From Trichoplusia ni (Eukaryota; Arthropoda; Insecta; Lepidoptera; Noctuidae), in contig NC_039491.1 of the NCBI RefSeq assembly GCF_003590095.1, forward strand, positions 2,356,001 through 2,420,000: a DNA stretch of 64,000 nt, read 5' to 3'. Below, in pieces: positions 28,005 to 39,732 of this stretch (positions within the stretch are counted from its first letter, which is position 1; every line of letters starts with the position of its first letter). The notes below the pieces were generated by a model. That model searched no databases, was not told where the DNA came from, and was given only the letters and a program-made list of their open reading frames with translations. Made by a program: the position numbers and the translations under genes.

Positions 28005-31000
28005 TGTTGATCGACCTCGGAGTGATCGCTGCGCGTACGATATCTTATCTGCACCCAACAGAATGACAAGTTATCCACCTATAAAAAGTTAACACAACAT
28101 CAAATAAATATATTAACCTATAATTTGTGAGGAATATGTTCTGGAACATAATTTCTCAGGTTAAAAATAAATCTCCTGAAAATAAATTAGATTTAAAGGT
28201 TTTTTAGAGCAATCAAATACATGCACGACTGTGCAATCAAAACTTTAAAGAAAAAGAAACGAGGTGAATTAAAATTTATTAGGTGTTAAATATTACTCTC
28301 CTTCAACATCACATCACTAGTCAAGACCCGGCTCTCCGCAGTCGCAGTTTCTGGGTCGTGTCGATTAATTCACTTAGCCTACTTTTATTTAGTGCTGTGA
28401 CACTTTTTTATGTTTGACATACTTCATTTCATTGCTTGAATGCTGACCAGAACTGTCCATTTTATTCCAGCTATACGTAGGTGGCTTCCGTAGTCGCACT
28501 CTATATTTCTACACGCTTAAAATTCTTAACATAGAAGAAGTCATAAATATTTGTATGCAATGATCTGGAACAACGCTTGTTTACTAATATTCCAGTTAAC
28601 CCGTACCACAATATGTTTGGGTACGATGTACAATGGAATGATTATGTAGAGTTCATCAGAAGTCCTCAGTATTATATTATCAGCAAGTCGATATTTGTGA
28701 TATGTGTGTTCACAAACGTTTGTGGTCATGAATTACGCTACAACTTCGGAAAAATGGGAACAAGTAAATAAAACCTTCCTTTATGGACGCCCGTAAAATC
28801 GGATTTACACGCTGAGTTTTTGCCAATTTATTAACACATTTCGCAGAATGTCCTTGTGATATTACTTGTTTAAACTATTCTAAATCAAATGATTCCATAA
28901 ACAGGCTGAAATCGGTATAACCTTTGCGAAATGGTAACTAGAAACAACATTTGCACACCGGTTTTAGGATAATTTTAAATTAAATAATAAAACGGCATAA
29001 TCAATAAACACAGAAACCTGGTATATTCTTGACATAAAATAACAATATAATTGGTGTTCACAAAGGTACAAAGCAGCCTTTTGTGACTGAAAATCGGGGT
29101 GACCAAAGACGTATCCAGTTAACTGGCATGGTACGATTATACTTTTACAAAAACGACCGCACGCGGACTGTGAACGGATGCAGAGCGGTGATGAAACTGA
29201 CACAGATTCTAACGCGTATTTGGTAATCGAAATTCAGTTCGTGAAAGTCTCGCAGGACGGTCAAATCTCGCACATTGTAAGTGTCCCACTTCGACATGCT
29301 CTCGACATTTTGACGGCACCGAAACCTAAAAGCCAAATGATACTAACGTGCAACTCTTCTTTCGCCGACCCGTCATTGTTCACGACCGACCGTCCTCGCG
29401 GCGCACGTACCGGTACATACATTTATAAAGTGTGTATAATGTATTGTGTTCGCGTCCCAGATTTGGGAAGCGAAACTACGATCGTTGATTGGCGTATTAC
29501 GACGTTGCTACATTTTCGCCTTGCATTCAATTCTATGAGAATTTGCAGGTATTGCTTATCGGCCACTAGGTCACTCGTTAGCTTATTGTATTTGTTAAAC
29601 GCTTCAATTTTTATCCGTGTTACAAAATTACTGGTCCGACCTGACACATTTGTTTTACGATTACGGTTAAATCTGATCGGAAGTTGTGCAGCCTTAACAA
29701 TATTGCTAAAACATGATCAAATCCTGATGTAGCAAAACGCATTTCTTGACTATGTGCTTGTATAATACGAGCTTCCACATCATAGATTTCAAAGCATGGC
29801 GATGTGATTCCTCTTACATATTAATCAATGACTTGAATGGTGCGTTATTTTACCTAGGTTTATTGAGTTGTAACCAGCACTGTGTACAACAATTACCATC
29901 ATCGTGTGTAATCCATACTTATTACTTTGTATCTTTAAGAATACCTACATGCGTTGTTGTCATAGACCAGACACAAAGATATATAAAAGTTGGAATACGT
30001 ATAAGGCAATAAGACAAGACAAGTTGGGTGACATCATCTATGCTTGCCCCGTTTGACTTACAAGTTCAGTTTGTGCCTATTTATTCTACAGAACAAATAA
30101 TTTATTCCTAATTCACAAGTCACATTGATTCGTCTGTATCTTTGGGAGTGATACGGCATTAAATTAGTTGGGTACAGGGGTGACCTGGAGATAAACAAAA
30201 TCATGTTTTTATGTTATCGCTCATTTAGATTTTAAGCCTAAACAAACTCGGTTATCGAGTGCTTTGTCTGTTATTTTTATTAGACAAGGTTTGTTATGTA
30301 GCTGTTTAGTCGTTAGTATGCGTATCTATTTCTAGTATGGACGATCTCATTAAGATAATCAATGCATTAGACACACATGGCGTTCCTTAGTTAGTGCCTA
30401 CCATTAGATAAAAACGTGATACACGAGTTATTTAGTATACATACCTAATGGATTACACACGTAACATATATGCATATACATGCATAATGTGTCACATGTA
30501 GAATAATGAAAATACAATTTTTTACACCTTTCTAAATCAGTTCAAACTGATAGATTTTACACACACTTTTTGCTTCGTTATTTTCTTCTCACAATTGCCT
30601 ATGTAGTTTTTATCAGTAACTAGTTAGTAATAAGTCACTTTAAGAAACTAAATCATGAATATTATGAAGTGAAGAGAAACAGATGAGTAAATTTCTTATT
30701 AAAAATACTGAAATGTCCAAAACTTTTTGTAGAGTAGCTGCGATGCAAATGCGAAAGTTTTTTTATGCTTTGCTAACTGGTTGACAGTCGCTATCCGTGT
30801 TTACCTCACTGCTTAATATGACGCTGTCGCGTCCGGTTTATACGGGTTCAAACTTTTAAAATATTCGTGGGCTTGAGTCAAGTTTCAGTTCAGTTGGCCA
30901 CACACCAAGCGTTGGGTAAAATCGTTGGAGCGTCATGTTGTACGTGCGTTGTCTTTATTTTCAGCTCAAGTGTAGGGTGTCGTGTCAGTGTATCTGACGG

Positions 31001-31018
31001 AGATGTGCATTGTTGCAG

Positions 31019-31187
31019 GCTCGGGTCGGGCAGCGAGTGCGGCGGTGGAGGGTCGGGCGGCGGCGCGCCCGCTCCTCAGTCGGCGCGCGTCTCCTCCAAC
31101 GGCGCCGGCGGGATGGCGGTGAGCCGCGTGCCCAGCCCGCTGCACGACGGCAACACGCCCGTCGCGGAGAACTGGTGCTTCACACAG
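31019..31187 (+). CDS. rdx: roadkill/SPOP exon with conserved N-terminus
   Basis: The acceptor is TTGTTGCAG|G and the donor CAG|GTAATC. In frame it encodes a Gly/Ser/Ala-rich stretch followed by MAVSRVPSP at 31113 and ends with VAENWCFTQ, closely matching the start of human SPOP (MSRVPSP...VAESWCYTQ). The exon ends in phase 0, as required by the next exon. The ATG at 31113 is the conserved short-form start. The preceding 94 nt are either 5' UTR or, in the long isoform, coding. Confidence 0.75.
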
Positions 31188-34100
31188 GTAATCTATCCCA
31201 TCATATACCACGTAGACGACATAATACGTGATGCGTCTAGCAACTCTTACATAAAATGAACTTCACCGTTTTCTGCTTAGAATAAACTTTTGTAATACAT
31301 ATATTAAGAACCCATGCGCGGACAGTAGACACACCAAAACGGACGCATTGCTGCTATTCCTTACGCGGTAACCACCATTGTGTCTATTCATTACTTTGAA
31401 CAACAAATCCTACGACGAAACAGCTGTAAATACTCACGCAAATTTGTAGAGTATTAATACTAGTCATCTGTTAATGTGGTACAAATACGCGATAATAAGT
31501 GTTTACCAAGGCTGGTATTGATGAACTTGAAAATGTTACGCGCATATGAGTTTACATGTACCTATGTATATAAATGAGGAAGAGTTGCAGACACGTGTCC
31601 ACTGTGCAAACTGGTGAGACTCGTGCGTCACGTGGTAGAGCTATGTAAACGCAAATAGACGCGGTATTTATTGATATGAAAAATCCAATTCCGAGACTAT
31701 TTCTCTGATAAACAAATACCTGATATGTTAGTTATGCGAACCGAAACGTTTAAACCACGCTAACGTCACTCTCTTACGCGTTACATAATTATCGTTTGTT
31801 CTCGCAGACGTCAATAAAAGGTATGAGGTGTACCCACTGTAAGACGTCGGTAGTAGCGATAAGAGTACACGGCTGCCGGAAAGATGTTCTTATTTCTTAC
31901 ATTGAGGTATCACCTCATAAAAGTGATTTTCCCGGTGGATGCTCATCAGTCATCGCTTAGGTAATTGGAACGACCGTTGTGCGACATAGACTACAATCTG
32001 GTCTTACCATTTTTACCAGTTTTTGCCCAAAAATCTATTTAGTTTGATATAACGGTATTTTTTGTTGCTTTGAATGAGACGCAGCCGCGCGTATATTTAT
32101 TAAGATCTGTTTCAAGTTATAATCTCAGGGAATCCGTTTTTGGTCGTACTTTATGTATGTTTACCGTTGTTTAACGGAGTCGACATCTAAATACGTGCCA
32201 GTAACGTAATTGATGGTATACGTGTATTGAACAGAGTCTTATTCAGGAGACAGGCATGTTTCCGCTTCCGCATCGGATTGTGAAGAGCTGGCTAGCTTGG
32301 AACACGTGTGGATGCGCCGGGCAACCACGCCACGTGCCGCCCGCCGATAATCACGTTCTTCAGTAGTACTCGGAAACGCGACAACAATAAACTTCGCATG
32401 CTATCGCGTCAATTAGAGCTCTCTTTGAAGTCAACTATACCAAACAACCGTACAAAGAATTCATTACATATTTCAAATCAACACAGCTTACGTCCACAAA
32501 ACTTGATGGCTATGGCGTCGTGTGAACTCGTGTGCAGTGTGGCCTAAAATGTGATTCATACCAGAGGAGGACGTTTAAGTTCTTAGTTTGACTCTTCTAT
32601 TATTATTAAAACAAAACATGTTTTCTTTGAGTCCTTAAAAGCTGGTTTACTAGTAACACACATAAAAGGCTTTTATATGGCGGTGGAATCTGCAAACGGA
32701 TGTTATCTATGTGTCCGCGAATGCGCGGGGACCGGGGATGATGCGGGCGGCCTTGTCGCGGGTCGGCGACCGGGCGAAGACCCCAGCAGCACCGCAAGCC
32801 AAGCAACGGTCGAGGGCAACGACCAGCGACAGCCAGGTTGCGCCCGCGACTTCGCTACTTCTATTCCTCCCGAGCCACGCTGAGGCCCAAGTGTCCACCT
32901 CGATGATGCCTCAGGGCCCCCGCCACGCCGCCAATCACGTTCACATCACTCGTACCATGCTAATTATTATATCGGCACTTATAAATTATAATCGGAATTA
33001 CTGCCACCATAGAGCCTCTACGAGCACAATGCACGAATAGACCCGAGTAGTAACAACTGTACTATATTATGATTTATGTTTATTGCAATTATTTGAACCC
33101 AAGATCAAAGACCGTCAAACTCTATATAATAAACGGTAAAAATAGCTTAACCTTGAATCATAAACTGTAATAATAAGTGTTGTCCCTTTGTTCGTGACGT
33201 TTTATTTGTTATGATTTATTTAACCGACTGTTTGTTTTCAATAGAGGCTGTCTGTGAGGTAATTAGAGACAAAGCACGAAACATTAAATTGTATAGTTAG
33301 GATCCGCCCAGGCCAAGATTTATTGTTTTATAGTTGTCACCCGGCTGGCCGAGGAACCTTGAGAAAGTGTCTACTGCGCTTGGTGATAAACTCCTCCATT
33401 ATTTATAAAGCCTTGAACAATATACATCTGCCTTTGATTGTCAAACCAGTTGTACGTGCGTACACTGTACTAATCCACCTTTTGAGTCGAAGGTGTTTCT
33501 ATTTACTTACCCTTTATGTTAGACTTTGAGAACGAATATGAAACAGTATTTTAATTTATATTTCCTTTGTTTCAGGTCAAAGTGGTTAAGTTCAGTTACA
33601 TGTGGACAATAAACAATTTTAGTTTTTGTAGAGAAGAAATGGGTGAAGTGTTAAAATCATCGACTTTTTCCGCTGGTGCTAGTGACAAGTTAAAGTGGTG
33701 TCTCCGCGTTAATCCTAAAGGACTCGATGAAGAGAGCAAAGACTATTTATCATTATACCTATTATTAGTGTCGTGTAATAAATCAGAAGTGCGGGCAAAA
33801 TTCAAGTTTTCAATATTAAATGCAAAGCGAGAAGAAACAAAAGCAATGGAGTCACAGCGCGCCTACAGATTTGTTCAAGGCAAGGATTGGGGATTCAAAA
33901 AATTCATTAGAAGGTAATTTTTTAACCATTAATAATATTATTCAACACATTATGTCAACGATCGTTTATTTGTTCCCAGTTACAACATGTTGCGTTAATA
34001 ATGTCAACAAAAGTGGCATAATATTTGTTTTGTAATGTTAAACGTTTCTCAAACGTAATGGTTCAGAATCCATAGTTACTAGTTCACAAGACGGTACGAC

Positions 34101-37100
34101 AAAACAACAGAGAATGATAAAACGGAACCATTTTTAAGCCGGTATGGATTTTGTAGGAAGTGAAGCTTTTCGTAGCGTTCAGTTACAGGGGGCGGACCCC
34201 ACGTAACGGCACAGTCTAATATAATTTTATTCCCCACTTCAGATACTATATGGGTAGCTTGTGCGGGGGCAATAAACACCACGTTATGTTGGCCCCCGGC
34301 GACACACGTGAAATCTTTGTAGCAACAGCTGTTACGTGAAATGTTTTACGCCATCATGGCTCCTTTATTATTGGTTGGGTGTAAATCAACCCCTTTGTAA
34401 GTCACGCAGTGACTACTACTCATATAATAGTCACAAACTATTTACAATTTTGTTCGGAATCGTAACGACTATTGTTTATATTATTATGTTCTATTCGTAG
34501 AAGGTTTAGATAGGTCGCCGCGACCTCAAATATTGAGTACACGACAAGCAAATGGTAATGATGATAAATTGCAGCACGTGGCGTTTTCTGGCGCTCCACT
34601 GCTAGTTTTAGATAACCACTAGCAAAGAAAGTTGAATACGTAATCGTGTTCTGTTTTCATGGAATAGCCTTAAAGCACTCAAAATTCAAGGCATTTGCAG
34701 TGACTATTAAATATTTCAATACATAAAAGAGGTGTTGCCTAATGTGATTACAGATTTTATCCTCGTCCAAAATAACGAACCTAGATTAAAACAAATGGTT
34801 CGGAAGTTCTTTTTGTGTCAAGGCCTGCGATGTTCATAAATCTAACATTGTTTGTTTTAATGCTTTACCAACGACCATTTTATTGTTAAGTACCTGTTGT
34901 AACAGAGCTCCAACCACGTGGTCAACCTTTAATGTTGGTTACTATGCCTACATAACATAAATAAAATATAGAAATGAAGATCGGTAGTCTGGATTTAACG
35001 TGGCTAAGGCTCATAACAATTAAGGAAATGCACAATAGATCATAGTATTTAACATGAAAGTCGTATTGCGTTGGCTACAATACAGAGGGGATCCGTTATT
35101 TCGGAACGGGGCTTCCATTTCGTGGGTAATATAGGGGAGCGAGCGCTACTAACGACTGGCTTCGGGTTAAATCTTCCATTGCGGTGATCCGAAAACCGCA
35201 ACTTACACTTGCTCGTAACTTTACCGGGTGCTAACGTTTTTACGACTGCGTAAAAAACGAGTTTTAGAACGAGAAGGGTTTCCCACAACTCATCTCTATT
35301 ATTTTATTATCTATAAAACAACGTACAGTCTATTTATTAAGTATATTAGGCCGCGGATTTACAGCAAGTAAAGTGTGTCCATAAATATGTATGCTTATTA
35401 CTTTCTTTCCCATTTCCAGAGACTTCTTACTCGATGAAGCGAATGGCCTTCTACCTGAAGATAAGCTGACGATATTCTGCGAAGTGTCAGTCGTAGCGGA
35501 CAGTATCAACATTAGTGGTCAGAGCAACGTAGTACAGTTCAAAGTGCCCGAGTGTCGGTTATCCGACGACTTAGGGGCGCTCTTCGACAATGAAAGGTTT
35601 TCGGACGTCACGTTAGCAGTCGGCGGAAGGGAATTCCAAGCGCATAAAGCCATTTTAGCAGGTAAACATCATTGCTTATTTGTACATCAAACCATTCCAA
35701 ATACTACCTTAATTATAATGGAGCATTACCTGATGTCGTTAGCTATGCAGTTGTCTATTATATCCCAGCTGTTTACGTTCAGTAACTGCCTCAAATAAAT
35801 TTTCAAAGAAAAGAAACAATGCAACCTACATAATCAGAATAGAAATTATGATCCCGTTTTTATTGCACAGCTTTGTAAATGAGTATTACTGAAAAGAATA
35901 TAGACTATTGGGCCAAGGAGAGGGCATCGGTTATTTTTGTCCCATAACCCCCTGCAGTTTCCTTGTGCTACTCATTCGGCGACCGTTCTTATTAACGAAT
36001 TTTGAACCTTATTTTCTTTGTCATAGCATTTAGGTTTGAAAAATCACTGTGACCTTACTTTGATTTATTAAATTAGGGAATTAAATATTTAATTTATGAA
36101 TGTGTTTCGAAACATGTTAATGTTCATCTATTTCAAAGTAGAGCAAAAGATTTCTCAGTAACATGTTGGTAAAGAATAAACGAGTATAGATCATCTCAGC
36201 ACACATCGCACATATTGTTTGCAGTCAAAGTTTATAGTCTTTGTTTTCCTGCTTTGTATATGATGTAATAGATTGATTTACATGCAGCTATAAAAAGGTT
36301 TTACTGCCACGTTTAAATCAACAAACATTTGCTAAGAAAACTATACATATTGTATTACAAGTAATATAATCAATCAATTATTTAACTTAACGTCCAGTCA
36401 TTTGAATTTGTTCAGTAATTGTTACGTACGTACTTAATTACAAACAAAATATTGTCGTCAATGCCTGTTATAAATATGTTTATATGTTAAAACCGAACAA
36501 ACAACCACAAGTCTAACTAATACTGCCCACAATAATAAACCTAGTGATATGGTAGCTTCTAGGGTTTTCCCAAAATTCTTATCAAATTAGTTCTGTAAAC
36601 ATGGACTGGTTTATTATATCCAAAAATAGCTTTAATTATGAACAAAATTTAGGTTATTTAAAGGTAGCTTATAGTTACATAATTTATACTCGAGAATTAC
36701 TAAACGCTGTAGAATGTCTTTCATAATAGGCAACTAGCCTTAACTGTCATTTACTGGCACTATTCCAAAAGCGGGGCAGCTTGGACGGATATTCCAGCAG
36801 AAAACCTATATAAAAGAGGATATCTAAGCAAAACCTACTCGATGCTAACATCGCATATTCTGAATATTAAAATAAATGAATCTCGAGGCAGCTTTTAAAT
36901 AAAAGCAATAGTAGTGGCCTGTATCCATCTGTCCCAAATATTTTCTGTTACATAGGAACGTTCGAACATTTCTACACCTTTTCCGTTTTCAATAATTTAA
37001 ATTATTATAAACTCTTCGTAAACAACTTATATCTAACTATACTAACACGTTAACCCAATTGAGAATAGTAACGACAATAACTCGCTTTTATAAAATTTTT

Positions 37101-39732
37101 GTTTGAATCCAGATCACACGATTAGAATTTGTTACTTTACAAATTTAATTCTCGTATGTAGGTTGGTGATAACATTACGGTAAAGCTGGGCTAATGGGAT
37201 TTCCGTTGTTTTTCCTTTTGTTTAACACTGTTTGTGGCGTTAAAACTGACATCAAAAACTTGTTAGCTATTTTATTTAAACAGGATTAGTTTCGTTGTTA
37301 ATTGTTAGACTAGTTAGACTGCTGGGGCACTGTAAGAATATTATAATTAGGATGGTTTTAATGGCTTTGGCTCTTAGAATTATTTTTATCATTCTGAATT
37401 ATATAATTTGAACTATCAACTTGAACAAACATCAATATAGAAATAAAATTAATAATAATAATGCGCTCGAAAAAAATAGAAGCGTTGTTAAAAAGAGCTA
37501 GCTTTAAAAAAAATGGTATAGTAAGGTTCTCGTAAAAATTAAACTTATTCAATCATATTAATGTATTTATTATCTACATTCCAGCACGGAGTCCAGTATT
37601 CGCAGCAATGTTTGAACATGAAATGGAAGAGAGGAAACGGAATCGAGTAGACATCACCGACGTGGACCACGAAGTGCTGCGGGAGATGTTACGTTTTATT
37701 TACACTGGACGTGCGCCCAACCTAGACAAGATGGCCGACGACTTATTAGCAGCCGCTGATAAGGTAACTTTTAAAAACTTTTATACAACGCCATCTAGTG
37801 TCAATCAAAGTAAACCTTGTATGATGAGTACTAGACAACTAACGGACATACTTAAATATTTCTAAATACATAAATAATGCAGATAAATGGCACCCAGACA
37901 CAGAACAAATAATCGTACTCGTCACATAAACTGTGTCCCGTTGAATCGAACCCGGCCATCGGAATCGGCCACTAACCACTAGACCAACAAGCTAGTCAAA
38001 CAAAATACAGAGAAGGGCCAATTACTTACTCTTAATTAGGCTTGGAATGTTTTGATTAATCTTCTAATAATTAAATCACGTGGCACGTCGGATAGGTTTT
38101 ACATAATTGTTACACATTAGTACGTGTTTAGTAAAATATTGAAGCCTTGAAAATATAATTAATGCGAGGCTGTAATTTATATTCTTCGTTTATGCTCGGA
38201 TATAGTATCGCATCCAAATAGAACATAGATCCATCTAGGTATATATGAAAGCTAAAAAACGTGTGCAACGTTTCTAAAATTCGAAAAAAAATACCTCCTC
38301 TATGAAATGGAATTTTCTAGGATCAAGATCAACACGTTTCATCATGAAATAAATCATATATTAGATGTTGACTATCCGTCACGCAGCGAGATAAATACCA
38401 GTCAGAGATAATAAGCACTAAGCACGTGCAACTAGAAATTGATAGAAAGATTCCCCGCACGATGTCTAACAACGTGATTCGAACTATTACAAGTAACAGC
38501 CGTCACAGAGTTTATGGGGTAAATTGAATTCAATATGCGCAATATTCCGTGACGTTCACGATATGAATTCTTTATTTTAATAGCGGACGACATTCTTGAT
38601 GTTGCCTCGTGCTAAATATGACTGGACATTATTAGAGTTCCGTACTCGAAGGGTAAAACAAAAACTTACTACTACGATATCACCAAACGGTATCCCATAA
38701 ACCGTGATAGACAGTTCAAATTTTCATTGGATATGTGTTTCTGTTGCCGCCGTAACAAAATATATTAAAAATAAAAATCGATGTCAAATTTGTTAGGTTA
38801 TAAATAAATTTGAGAGTAGCCAGAAATAACCTACAGATTGGCGAGTGATATACGTTTGTCTTTTGAAGCATTACGGTTACGGTTAAAATAGCAATAAGTA
38901 TTTGATAGAAATATTCCCCTCAGCGTCGCTCAGTCTGTGTTCTTTCTTTATTAGTCTTATAACTGTGTGTATGTGCAGCATATAAGTATATTTTGGGGTA
39001 TAATAAGAAAAGGAGGTCGGGTTTTTTGGCTATCAGTCTAATTAAAAACATGTTACCATGTGCTTGTTACTTTGACCCATTTACATGTAACACGACCTCT
39101 AATGGCGTTCTGAATTGATTACGCTTTTATTTTAATTGCGACCTATATTATTAATGATCTTGTTTTTCTGTTTTCAGTATGCATTGGAGCGGTTAAAAGT
39201 AATGTGCGAAGAGGCGCTTTGTTTGAGCCTGTCGGTGGAGACGGCGGCGGACACACTCATACTGGCGGACCTACACTCTGCCGACCAACTCAAGGCGCAA
39301 ACTATTGATTTTATTAACACGTAAGTACCAATGTTTATATGTAATTTTTAAGCGACTTCAAAAAAGGAGGTTCTCATTTGTAATACGTTTTCATTTACTG
39401 TCTTGAAGTTATTTCATGTCAATCAACGCAATCCGAGATTATTACATGCCCAAAAAATATTGCAGTCAATCCTTTTGTAATATGGTTATTATAATGAAGA
39501 AATATAACAACAGTTGAGTCTGTTATTCATAAATATTTTGTCACTTAGCAATGTTTAAAATTGTGTGATGTCCTACAGGAGTCACGCGACAGACGTGATG
39601 GACACGGCGGGCTGGAAGAACATGATCTCGTCGCACCCGCACCTCATCGCCGAGGCCTTCCGCGCGCTCGCCACGCAGCAGCAGCAGATCCCGCCCATCG
39701 GGCCGCCGCGCAAGCGCGTCAAGCAGGCCTAG
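31113..39732 (+). CDS. rdx: roadkill/SPOP: MATH-BTB adaptor of Cullin-3 E3 ligase
   Basis: Six coding exons join with matching phases: 31113-31187, 33576-33913, 35420-35661, 37585-37763, 39178-39320 and 39579-39732 (376 aa; human SPOP has 374). The MATH domain (about residues 27-165, mainly exon 2) keeps the substrate-cleft residues of SPOP within DYLSLYLLLVSC, AKFKFSI and AYRFVQGKDWGFKKF. The BTB domain (about 172-296) includes VGGREFQAHKAILAARSPVF and FIYTGRAPNLDKMADDLL. A BACK-like region follows, and the C-terminus PPRKRVKQA resembles the SPOP nuclear localisation signal. By family knowledge it recruits substrates to Cullin-3 for ubiquitination; fly Rdx targets Cubitus interruptus in Hedgehog signalling. 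The last acceptor is a CAGGAG tandem, so a form one serine shorter (starting 39582) is possible. All splice sites are GT-AG. Confidence 0.95.
31188..33575 (+). other. rdx: rdx intron between N-terminal and MATH exons
   Basis: This 2.4 kb intron is mostly AT-rich with no supported exon. It contains one strongly GC-rich block at about 32690-32945 with two overlapping open frames (69 and 110 codons) that lack domain signatures and do not splice obviously into rdx. Confidence 0.5.
32690..32945. promoter_or_regulatory. GC-rich island in rdx intron, possible internal promoter
   Basis: About 250 bp of GC-rich, CpG-rich sequence lies 630 bp upstream of the MATH exon (33576). It is the only such block in this intron. 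It could be an internal promoter giving a transcript that starts with the MATH exon, or a cryptic exon. No donor in the right phase with a conserved N-terminal peptide was found. Confidence 0.3.
33914..35419 (+). other. rdx: rdx intron between MATH and BTB exons
   Basis: A 1.5 kb intron with canonical GTAATT donor and TTTCCAG acceptor. A segment at about 34060-34310 has balanced base composition and an open frame on the minus strand, so it may be a transposon remnant. No family can be assigned. Confidence 0.5.
35662..37584 (+). other. rdx: rdx intron within the BTB domain
   Basis: A 1.9 kb AT-rich intron bounded by GTAAAC and CATTCCAG. I see no other feature in it. Confidence 0.6.
37764..39177 (+). 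other. rdx: rdx intron carrying a SINE
   Basis: A 1.4 kb intron bounded by GTAACT and TTTTCAG. It holds a minus-strand tRNA-derived SINE at about 37880-37999; the rest is AT-rich with nothing recognisable. Confidence 0.6.
37880..37999 (-). repeat. tRNA-derived SINE in rdx intron
   Basis: On the minus strand an A box (TGGTCTAGTGG, 37976-37986) precedes a B box (GGTTCGATTC, 37943-37952) at tRNA-like spacing, within a tRNA-like fold. This is the internal RNA polymerase III promoter of a tRNA-derived SINE, common in lepidopteran introns. The tail and target duplications are not resolved. A decayed tRNA pseudogene is the alternative. Confidence 0.65.

Larger units (their letters stand above)
13509..31018 (+). 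other. rdx: Large first intron of rdx (about 17.5 kb)
   Basis: No gene is supported in this span. It holds AT-rich sequence with GC-richer islands at about 15580-15660, 17580-17890, 18470-18730, 19830-19990, 20640-20900, 21480-21600, 26370-26520, 27940-28050 and 29160-29420. These are candidates for conserved enhancers or alternative first exons of rdx, which in flies is a large gene with long introns. A 184-codon open frame at 29178-29732 has no domain signature and is treated as chance. A 9-bp palindrome lies at 27986-28004. Confidence 0.45.

Noticed and set aside
29178..29732. 184-codon open frame on the plus strand in the rdx first intron
   Set aside because: It has no domain, no repeated hydrophobic pattern and no splice partners in phase; the antisense is also open for 74 codons. 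It is most likely chance in a GC-richer island.
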